6,195 nucleotides of DNA from an uncultured Clostridia bacterium (GTDB lineage: Bacteria > Bacillota > Clostridia > Peptostreptococcales > Anaerovoracaceae): contig CALBZG010000021.1 in assembly GCA_937889655.1 (NCBI GenBank), forward strand, positions 1-6,195, given 5' to 3'. The translations under genes and the position numbers were made by a program. Below, one piece after another: positions 1-5,166 of this stretch (position 1 is its first letter; each line of letters starts with the position of its first letter). Below the pieces are notes generated by a model. The model searched no databases and had not been told where the DNA came from. It saw nothing but the letters and a program-made list of their open reading frames with translations.

Positions 1-413
1 TGTATCATGCATTTCTCTAACTTAAAATCTGGACCGGTTTTGAGGGGTCATGCCATGATGAATTGTTAGTTACCGAAATTGCATGCTGTAACGAAAAAAT
101 AAACTTATTTTCATTTGCAACCAAATACTGCTTCTATCATAATTCCTTTTCCTATGGGAAAGATGATTATGCAAAGTATGACGGGATTGTAAGTAATTGC
201 CTTCCATATTACTTGAATAAAGCGGGGATCAGATATAAAGGAAGAAGAATTACATCTTCCACTTTGAATAGTCTAAGAATTAAAAAGGATTATGAAACTT
301 TTAATATGTTGGTAGATTTAGTTCTCAAGAATATCAGTGTGCCGAACAAAAAGGCAAAATTTGACTATTTGATGTGGTATTATAATCGTGGCAACGGAAA
401 TGATAAGGAATAG
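1..413 (+). pseudogene. 3' part of an unidentified gene entering from upstream, with an apparent frameshift near 55-62
   Basis: No product is recognised with certainty. The last 116 codons run from a TTG at 63 to the TAG at 411-413. They contain the motif FSFATKYCFYHN followed shortly by YDGIV, a pattern I associate with uncharacterised bacterial proteins that resemble helix-hairpin-helix DNA glycosylases (weak family memory, not proof). The downstream frame stays open back only to a stop at 18-20, and that stretch does not look like protein. The other frame (1-69) is open from the window edge and reads SNLKSGPVLRGHAM up to 57, then ends at a TAG at 67-69. Joining the two frames at about 55-62 gives a smooth protein sequence (RGHAM then DELLVTEIACC), so one missing base is the simplest reading. 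The alternative is a short gene starting at TTG 63, but no well-spaced ribosome binding site supports that. The sequence is AT-rich like its downstream neighbours. Whether the lesion is real or a sequencing error cannot be told here. Confidence 0.55.
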
Positions 414-673
414 TGTGACATTATTTTCATACTGCAGGATGATTTGAAACAGTAGTTATTACCTACTCTTCGCGCTGAGATTTGAGGGGTTGATGAAATC
501 ACCTTCTGTGGATGTAATTGAGAAGCATTTATAAAGCGACAAGTAATATTCAGTGGTTGCGTTAGTTGTAGTAATTTTATAGGCGAGTAAGGTCAAAAGG
601 ATGATTATATCTACTAAGGGATCTACATCAAGCGAATTGTTGTCTGGTGAAAAATAAGATAGGTGAGTATACC
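414..673. other. AT-rich spacer without a convincing gene
   Basis: All three forward frames are interrupted by several stops. Only short peptides can be read, for example an 18-codon one starting at ATG 600. An antisense frame stays open across 459-698, but it has no recognisable motif and overlaps the start of the next gene. Short protein-like scraps suggest a decayed gene, but none could be identified. A promoter for the downstream genes may lie here; TTGCGT and TATAGG near 560-585 are only a poor match with a short spacer, so none is annotated. Confidence 0.4.
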
Positions 674-964
674 ATGGGACATTACAAATATGAGCCACTG
701 AAAATATATCTTATGAAATCAAAGAAAGAGACAGTTGTATTATCTTTTGATGAAATAAACAGAATATTAGGTTCGGAACTGCCTCCTTGCTTGTCCGGCA
801 AAGGATACAACAAGAAGTTGTTCTGGAACAACAATATCATGAATTATGCAACAAGAAGCTGGCTCGAGGCAGATTATGTGTTTGAGAACTGTGATAAAGA
901 AAAAGGGAGTGTGACTTTCAAAAGAAGTGTGCCAGAAGCGAAACGATATATGGGTAAATACTGA
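674..964 (+). CDS. DUF7662-type small protein of unknown function
   Basis: This 96-residue protein begins YKYEPLKIYL, continues with LSFDEINRILGSELPP (residues 23-38), and has a tryptophan-rich segment LFWNNN (49-54) with ATRSWLEADYVFE (59-71) after it. That order (a 'Y-x-P-L' start, an 'F-x-E-I-x-x-I-L-G' helix, 'WW/FW-x-N' and 'A-R-x-W-L-x-A-G/D-Y') matches what I know of the DUF7662 family, whose biochemical role is not established. The ATG at 674 is chosen because AGGTGAG at 661-667 sits six bases upstream. An in-frame GTG at 647 would add nine residues but lacks such a site. It has no signal peptide or membrane segment, so it is probably cytoplasmic. Members of the family often occur beside restriction-type genes (from memory), which fits the HNH endonuclease two genes downstream. 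The family call is fairly firm; the function is unknown. Confidence 0.75.
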   Translation: MGHYKYEPLKIYLMKSKKETVVLSFDEINRILGSELPPCLSGKGYNKKLFWNNNIMNYATRSWLEADYVFENCDKEKGSVTFKRSVPEAKRYMGKY

Positions 965-1043
965 TGGTATGAGTCTTCGGAATAACTTGAAAAGGCGAAA
1001 GCAAAAAGAACATAACTTGGAATGTCTGGTGAATGGAGGCACT

Positions 1044-1388
1044 ATGAAGAATACATTGACTGAACAAATACTAGCGTTTATTGAAGAACGTGATTGGGAA
1101 CGATTTCATACTCCCCATAATCTGGTCATTTCCATCGGTGCAGAAGTAGGGGAATTGCTGGAATGCTTTCAATGGAAAACAGAAGAAGAAGTTAGGAGCA
1201 TGGTTGCGAATAATGTTACAGAGAAAGTGGCAGATGAAATAGCTGATATTTATATGTACCTAGTAAGCCTATGCAATAGTATGAATATCGATTTGGAGAA
1301 TGCAACAATCAATAAATTGGCCAAGAATAATCTGAAATACCCTGTTGAAAAAAGCTTCGGAAGTGCAAAGAAATACACGGAATTATAG
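1044..1388 (+). CDS. MazG-like nucleotide pyrophosphohydrolase (dCTPase/RS21-C6 type)
   Basis: The 114-residue protein belongs to the all-alpha NTP pyrophosphatase (MazG) superfamily, which hydrolyses (d)NTPs to the monophosphate and pyrophosphate using magnesium. Visible features are the substrate-side segment FHTPHNL (21-27), the first metal motif E34-x-x-E37 in AEVGELLECFQW, the second motif E65-x-x-D68 in ADEIADIYMYL, and the conserved tail KYPVEKSFGSAKKY (98-111). The length and the FQW after the first motif fit the small dCTP-pyrophosphatase-like branch rather than two-domain MazG. ATG 1044 follows GGAGG at 1035-1039. An in-frame ATG at 969 would give 139 residues, but its extra segment is lysine- and arginine-rich and lacks the family pattern. 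It lies 79 bases after the DUF7662 gene and 22 before the HNH gene, suggesting one transcript. All catalytic acids are present. The exact nucleotide substrate cannot be read from sequence. Housekeeping clean-up of damaged nucleotides or depletion of dNTPs during infection are both possible. Confidence 0.88.
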   Translation: MKNTLTEQILAFIEERDWERFHTPHNLVISIGAEVGELLECFQWKTEEEVRSMVANNVTEKVADEIADIYMYLVSLCNSMNIDLENATINKLAKNNLKYPVEKSFGSAKKYTEL

Positions 1389-1395
1389 ATATTTT

Positions 1396-1400
1396 AGGAG
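1396..1400 (+). promoter_or_regulatory. Ribosome binding site deciding the TTG start of the HNH gene
   Basis: AGGAG lies ten bases before the TTG at 1411. The nearer ATG at 1401 is in another frame and stops after 11 codons, so it cannot start the endonuclease. The long spacing plus a TTG start suggest modest translation, which is reasonable for a potentially toxic nuclease (inference). Confidence 0.6.
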
Positions 1401-1410
1401 ATGATTCAAT

Positions 1411-2337
1411 TTGAAAATATATGTTGGCATAACTGATTATAATTGGTTCAACGCCTTGAAGCAGTCAAATTGTGATGAAGTGAATTTTTGGAAGCCGGGA
1501 GGACGTACTAATTTTAGAGCCATCAATGAAGGGGATTTATTTCTCTTCAAACTTCACAGCCCACGTGATTACATTGTAGGCGGAGGATTCTTTCTAAAGT
1601 TTTCAATCATGCCATCGTCATTGGCTTGGGAAGCATTTGGGATCGCAAATGGAGCAGAAAGTCTAACAGAACTTAGGAATCGAATATACAAATATAAAAG
1701 AACAAATCGTTTAGTGGAGCCAGACCCTCAAATTGGTTGTATCATTCTCTCAATGACTTTTTACTTTGATGAAATGGATTGGGTGCCTGTCCCCAGTGAT
1801 TGGAAAAATAATATCGTTCAAGGAAAGACATATGATACAACCGAATATCATGGCAAATTGTTGTACGAAAGAATCCAAATGAAGTCTAGAATAAATATGT
1901 TTGAAATGTTTGGCGTTCAACAAGAATCGAAGAATCGCTATGGGAAAGAGCAAATTATCAAACCGCGAATTGGACAAGGTGCTTTTAAGATTTTTATCAC
2001 TGATGCATATCATAGAAGATGTGCCATAACCGGCGAAAAAACTCTGCCGGTTTTAGAAGCAGCACATATTAAACCATATAGCAATGATGGGCCGCACGAA
2101 ATACAGAATGGACTGTTATTGAGAAGAGACTTTCACACGCTATTTGACCGGGGATATCTGACAATAGATAAGAATCTGACAGTCGAGGTCAGTCATCGTA
2201 TCAAGGAAGATTATGGAAACGGCAAAGAGTATTACGAACATCACGGCCAAAAGTTGATTGTTTTGCCGACTAGCAAAGACCAGTTTCCACATTCAAACTA
2301 TCTACAATGGCATAATGAAAATGTATATCTGGGATAA
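1411..2337 (+). CDS. HNH endonuclease with N-terminal putative PUA/EVE-like domain (predicted restriction endonuclease)
   Basis: This 308-residue protein has two parts. The C-terminal half carries an HNH_2-type nuclease domain (about residues 190-255): CAITGEK (204-210), the EAAHIKPYSNDGP block with catalytic H219, N233 in the QNGLLL segment, and H242 in DFHTLFDRGYL. This is the H-N-H arrangement of COG3440-type predicted restriction endonucleases, which cut DNA with a beta-beta-alpha-metal fold. The N-terminal half (about 1-150) includes YVGITDYNWF, NEGDLFLFKL and YIVGGGFFLKFS, a 'GD-x-hydrophobic' then 'I-x-G-G-G' pattern like PUA/EVE/ASCH folds that read modified bases. That domain call is an inference. 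The protein appears complete, with HNH residues intact and no signal peptide or membrane segment. The start is TTG 1411, preceded by AGGAG at 1396-1400. It uses many AGA and ATA codons, unlike the genes after 2530. It may be a modification-dependent restriction enzyme acting alone or with the neighbouring MazG-like and DUF7662 proteins. Confidence 0.88.
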   Translation: MKIYVGITDYNWFNALKQSNCDEVNFWKPGGRTNFRAINEGDLFLFKLHSPRDYIVGGGFFLKFSIMPSSLAWEAFGIANGAESLTELRNRIYKYKRTNRLVEPDPQIGCIILSMTFYFDEMDWVPVPSDWKNNIVQGKTYDTTEYHGKLLYERIQMKSRINMFEMFGVQQESKNRYGKEQIIKPRIGQGAFKIFITDAYHRRCAITGEKTLPVLEAAHIKPYSNDGPHEIQNGLLLRRDFHTLFDRGYLTIDKNLTVEVSHRIKEDYGNGKEYYEHHGQKLIVLPTSKDQFPHSNYLQWHNENVYLG

Positions 2338-2532
2338 GCAAAATGGTGCACACTACAAACAGAGAATCTACTCGCAGAGAAAAATGAAAAGAAATAACCA
2401 GGAGGGCATATTAGTTCGTTTAATCAATGAATCATAGAACTTTATAATTCAGAAACCAGCCTTTTGGTAAAATATAGTACTTTTGCAAGCAAGAAGTTTA
2501 AAATCTACGATGATAGAAAAAGGATAAAAATT
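2338..2532. other. AT-rich intergenic region at the composition boundary
   Basis: No gene longer than a few codons is supported. A 17-codon frame runs from ATG 2384 to TAG 2437 without a good ribosome binding site. A perfect AGGAGG-like stretch at about 2400-2405 has no usable start codon at normal spacing, which suggests a decayed gene start. There is no hairpin with a T-tract, so termination of the HNH transcript is not explained. A possible promoter for the HD gene is listed separately. Composition changes from AT-rich to GC-rich at the end of this region. Confidence 0.45.
2420..2448 (+). promoter_or_regulatory. Possible sigma-A promoter for the HD-gldA operon
   Basis: A perfect TATAAT at 2443-2448 is preceded, after 17 bases, by TTAATC at 2420-2425, which matches only about half of the -35 consensus. 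It would give a leader of roughly 75-80 bases before the HD gene at 2533. In AT-rich DNA such a -10 can arise by chance, so the call is weak. Confidence 0.3.
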
Positions 2533-3042
2533 ATGCAAAAACAAAACGCCCAACTGCTGGCAGCCATGATCCGCTACGATCGGGGCGATGCCATGCGGAT
2601 CCAGCATCTGGTGAAGGTCCACGGCTATGCCGCCGCCATCGGACGGCTGGAGGATCTGGACGAAGAAACGCAGTTCATTCTCGAGGCTGCGGCCATTCTC
2701 CACGATGTGGGGATCCATGTGAGTCTTGAAAAATACGGCTCCAGCGCCGGAAAGTATCAGGAGCTGGAGGGGCCGGCGGAAGCCGAAATGCTCATGCGAC
2801 AGGTCGGCGGGTACACCGACGCCCAGATCGAACGGGTCAAGTATCTGGTAGGGCACCATCATACCTATGCGGCCATCGACGGACTCGATTATCAGATCCT
2901 CGTGGAAGCCGACCTTTTGGTGAATCTGGATGAAAACGCTTCGGAGTGCGAAGCGGCTCGAAGCGTTTGTGATAAATATTTTAAAACGGAAACCGGCAGG
3001 CATATGCTGGCGGATATTTTTTTGCAAGGAGGACAGAAATGA
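2533..3042 (+). CDS. HD-domain phosphohydrolase
   Basis: This 169-residue cytoplasmic protein has the HD superfamily metal-binding signature in order: H25 in RIQHLVKVHGYA, the H57-D58 doublet in AAILHDVGIH, histidines 108-110 in VGHHHTY, and D127 in VEADLLVNLDE. Such proteins hydrolyse phosphate esters (nucleotides, cyclic nucleotides or phosphorylated small molecules) with bound divalent metals. The specific substrate is not evident, and no RelA/SpoT synthetase or c-di-GMP HD-GYP motif is present. ATG 2533 is chosen because AAAAAGGA ends about nine bases upstream and because the preceding in-frame sequence (back to a TTG at 2464) is AT-rich and not protein-like. Its TGA overlaps the ATG of the glycerol dehydrogenase gene by four bases, implying coupled translation. 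It is the first gene of the GC-rich part of the window. A small-molecule phosphatase linked to triose or glycerol metabolism is a guess from context only. Confidence 0.88.
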   Translation: MQKQNAQLLAAMIRYDRGDAMRIQHLVKVHGYAAAIGRLEDLDEETQFILEAAAILHDVGIHVSLEKYGSSAGKYQELEGPAEAEMLMRQVGGYTDAQIERVKYLVGHHHTYAAIDGLDYQILVEADLLVNLDENASECEAARSVCDKYFKTETGRHMLADIFLQGGQK

Positions 3043-4127
3043 TCACGAAAACATTGTTCCCCGGCCGTTATATCCAGGGTGACGGAGCCATCGACAGGCT
3101 GAAGGACGAGCTGCCCCGTTTCGGCAGCCAGGGGCTGTGCATCATGACGGCCTCGTCCCTGAAGCGTTTAAAAGGAAAGCTGCCGGAGGATTCCCCTTCG
3201 CTGCGGCTTCAGATGGAGAGCTTTGGCGGAGAGTGCTGCGACCGGGAGATCGACCGCCTGACCGCAGCGGGCAGACAGTGCGGCGCGCAGTTCATTCTGA
3301 CCGTCGGCGGCGGCAAGACCATCGATACGGGCAAGATCGTGGCCGACCGCCTGGGGGTCCCCGTTGTGGTGGTTCCCACCATCGCCTCCACGGATGCGCC
3401 CTGCAGCGCCTGCGCCATCGTCTACAGCGAAGAGGGCGCTGTGATCCGTGTGGAATACCAGAAGAACAATCCGAACCTGGTGCTGGTGGATTCCAGGATC
3501 ATTGCGGAAGCGCCGGCGCGCTTTTTGGTATCGGGCATGGGTGACGCGCTGGCCACCTGGTTCGAGGCGGAAGCCTGCCGCAGAAACTACGCAAATAACG
3601 AGGCGGGCGAATTGGGCTCACATACAGCCTATGCGCTGTCCCGGATCTGCTATGAGACGCTGCTGGAATATGGCGCAGAGGCTCTGGCCGCATGTAATGA
3701 GCATAAGGTTACGCCTGCCCTGGAGCATGTGATCGAAGCCAATACGCTGCTCAGCGGCCTGGGCTTTGAGAGCGGCGGTCTTGCCATGGCTCACTCCATC
3801 CACAATGGCCTGACGGTCCTTCCTCAGACCCACGACTACTTCCACGGCGAAAAAGTGGCCGTCGGTGTTCTGGCATCCTTATTCCTGCGAGAAGAGACGA
3901 AGCCTTTCATCGAGGAGGTCTACACCTTCTGCGAAAGCATCGGACTGCCCACGACCCTGGCCGGGATCGGTCTGGGCGAAGCAACAGCGGAAGAGCTGGA
4001 AAGAGTGGCCATCCGGGCCTGCCGAAAGGGCGAGCAGATCTATCACGAAGGTGAGGATATCACGCCGGAGATCGTCATCCGGACTCTGTTGGCCGCCGAT
4101 GCGGAAGGGAAGAGAAGAAAAGCGTAA
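3039..4127 (+). CDS. gldA: Glycerol dehydrogenase family protein (GldA-like, NAD-dependent)
   Basis: This 362-residue protein has the length and motif order of GldA, which oxidises glycerol to dihydroxyacetone with NAD+ (EC 1.1.1.6) in the cytoplasm. The nucleotide-binding glycine motif is VGGGKTIDTGK (89-99). The PTIASTDAPCSA segment (113-124) contains D119, equivalent to a substrate-contacting aspartate. GMGDALATWFEAEAC (166-180) supplies metal ligand D169. AHSIHNGL (251-258) supplies H252 and the HGEKVAVG segment supplies H269, matching the Asp-His-His zinc site of Bacillus glycerol dehydrogenase with one residue deleted between the two histidines. ATG 3039 follows AAGGAGG at 3026-3032 and overlaps the HD gene stop. 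Related members of the iron-containing ADH superfamily act on other polyols or on hydroxyacetone, so the true substrate could differ. No terminator is evident before the lipoprotein gene 111 bases on. Confidence 0.88.
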   Translation: MITKTLFPGRYIQGDGAIDRLKDELPRFGSQGLCIMTASSLKRLKGKLPEDSPSLRLQMESFGGECCDREIDRLTAAGRQCGAQFILTVGGGKTIDTGKIVADRLGVPVVVVPTIASTDAPCSACAIVYSEEGAVIRVEYQKNNPNLVLVDSRIIAEAPARFLVSGMGDALATWFEAEACRRNYANNEAGELGSHTAYALSRICYETLLEYGAEALAACNEHKVTPALEHVIEANTLLSGLGFESGGLAMAHSIHNGLTVLPQTHDYFHGEKVAVGVLASLFLREETKPFIEEVYTFCESIGLPTTLAGIGLGEATAEELERVAIRACRKGEQIYHEGEDITPEIVIRTLLAADAEGKRRKA

Positions 4128-4238
4128 TAAGATCAGCGCAAACGGGAACAAAGCATCGTGGATGTCCGTCTTAGCTATGTGGCTTTCACTGCACGCAAAC
4201 GTAATTGGCAGAAATCTTTATACATCAGGAGGTGCATC

Positions 4239-4589
4239 ATGAAAAAAATATTGCTATTGATCGTTTTGACTCTTTCCATGAGTTTGTTTGCCGCATGCGT
4301 CATAAGGTCAAACCCCATTGAGGAGGAGATCCCGGAGAAGGGCGATTTGCAGGCAGAAATGTTGACCGATTCCGGCACGTACCAGGGGCAGGTCGACAGC
4401 AACTTCATCGAAATCGCGATTTCGGGCGTACCGGAAGAGAATGGAGCGAAAGTATTTATGCTGTCCGATGTGCTGAAAGATCGATTTGAAGATCTGGGCC
4501 TGGACGGCGGCGAAGCCATTCGCTTTCAATATTATATCGACGATAATGAGCAGAATGTGGTCGAAGAAATCGAGCTTTTGGAAGAGTAG
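4239..4589 (+). CDS. Small secreted lipoprotein of unknown function
   Basis: The 116-residue product starts with MKK, a hydrophobic stretch (about 4-18) and a lipobox ending FAAC, so lipidation at C20 and anchoring to the outer face of the membrane are expected. The mature part is strongly acidic. Its core (about 46-115) reads GTYQGQVDSNFIEIAIS, then VFMLSDVLKDRFEDL, then AIRFQYYIDD and VVEEIELLEE, a mostly beta pattern recalling small OB-like domains of Bacillota lipoproteins (YobA/DUF3221-like). That resemblance is tentative. ATG 4239 is fixed by AGGAGG at 4227-4232, six bases upstream. An in-frame GTG at 4158 would add 27 residues and bury the signal peptide, so it is rejected. The next gene starts 11 bases after the stop, so the two are almost certainly cotranscribed. 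No enzyme motif is visible, and a binding or scaffold role is possible. Confidence 0.8.
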   Translation: MKKILLLIVLTLSMSLFAACVIRSNPIEEEIPEKGDLQAEMLTDSGTYQGQVDSNFIEIAISGVPEENGAKVFMLSDVLKDRFEDLGLDGGEAIRFQYYIDDNEQNVVEEIELLEE

Positions 4590-4600
4590 GGAGGTGCTTC

Positions 4601-4774
4601 ATGTCGAACAGTCAACACAAAATATCTGATTTTTGGAGCATGGGCACGGCTATTGGCCTTTGCGGTGCCATCGGTGTCGTGTTAGGCTCTTTGATGGACA
4701 ACGTGACTTTATGGCTGTGCATCGGCGCAGGGGTCGGCGTGGTACTTGGCGCCGTCACACAGAAGAATAAATAG
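4601..4774 (+). CDS. 57-residue membrane protein with glycine-rich helices
   Basis: This short gene is easily missed. After a polar start (MSNSQHKISDFW) come two hydrophobic segments, about residues 14-31 (MGTAIGLCGAIGVVLGSL) and 37-53 (LWLCIGAGVGVVLGAV), separated by MDN and ending with QKNK. The repeated G-x-x-x-G spacing resembles glycine-zipper membrane proteins common in Bacillota, for which no defined role is known to me. A two-helix hairpin in the cytoplasmic membrane is predicted. The ATG is supported by GGGAGGT at 4589-4595, six bases ahead, overlapping the stop of the lipoprotein gene. The glyoxalase gene begins 18 bases after its stop, placing it in the middle of a three-gene operon. 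Codon use and GC content match the neighbours, which argues for a real gene. Confidence 0.78.
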   Translation: MSNSQHKISDFWSMGTAIGLCGAIGVVLGSLMDNVTLWLCIGAGVGVVLGAVTQKNK

Positions 4775-4792
4775 CAATTGAAGGAGTCTGCT

Positions 4793-5161
4793 ATGAACTT
4801 CAAAATGATACACAACAACATCAATGTGCTGGACTTGGAACGGTCTGTGGCCTTTTACGAAAAAGCCCTGGGCTTGAAAGAGGCGAAGCGCAAAACGGCG
4901 GAGGACGGCTCCTTTGTGATCGTCTTTATGGAAAACGATCAAGCCGGGCATCAGCTGGAGCTCACTTGGCTTCGGGACCGGACGGAGCCCTATGATCTGG
5001 GCGACAACGAATTCCATTTGGCGTTTCGCACAGACGATTACGAGGGCGCTTATGAGATGCACAAAGCGATGGATTGTATTTGTTACGAGAATCCGGGCAT
5101 GGGGATCTATTTCATTGCGGATCCCGACGGCTACTGGCTGGAGATCCTTCCGACGAGATAA
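4793..5161 (+). CDS. gloA: Glyoxalase I / lactoylglutathione lyase (VOC superfamily)
   Basis: The 122-residue protein matches the clostridial glyoxalase I type from the first residues: MIHNNINVLDLERSVAFYEKALGL (positions 5-28), then QLELTWLRDRTEPYDLGDNE, HLAF and a terminal DPDGYWLEILP. All four metal ligands expected for glyoxalase I are present at the right spacing: H7, E56, H75 and E117. The enzyme isomerises the hemithioacetal of methylglyoxal and a thiol (glutathione in proteobacteria; possibly another low-molecular-weight thiol here), the first step of methylglyoxal detoxification in the cytoplasm. ATG 4793 follows AAGGAG at 4781-4786. An in-frame TTG at 4778 would add five residues but overlaps that site. 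It is the last gene of the lipoprotein-led operon and ends five bases from the stop of the opposing exporter gene. Another VOC activity is possible, but the complete ligand set makes glyoxalase I the best call. Confidence 0.85.
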   Translation: MNFKMIHNNINVLDLERSVAFYEKALGLKEAKRKTAEDGSFVIVFMENDQAGHQLELTWLRDRTEPYDLGDNEFHLAFRTDDYEGAYEMHKAMDCICYENPGMGIYFIADPDGYWLEILPTR

Positions 5162-5166
5162 AAGGC

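Noticed and set aside
40..490. Ten-base direct repeat TTTGAGGGGT at 40-49 and 481-490
   Set aside because: The match does not extend in either direction and is short enough to be chance; there is no sign of an attachment site or insertion.
767..1042. Antisense frame over the DUF7662 gene
   Set aside because: It has no ribosome binding site or motif, and it overlaps a recognised family on the other strand.
927..1043. Earlier starts for the MazG-like protein
   Set aside because: They would overlap the DUF7662 gene or add a basic non-family segment, and only ATG 1044 has a well-placed GGAGG.
2449..3027. Long antisense frame opposite the HD gene
   Set aside because: The plus strand encodes a complete HD signature with a proper ribosome binding site. 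The antisense product has no motif and arises from GC-rich codon bias.
3137..4242. Several frames overlapping gldA on both strands
   Set aside because: Their products are arginine/proline-rich and motif-free, while the GldA frame holds all family motifs.
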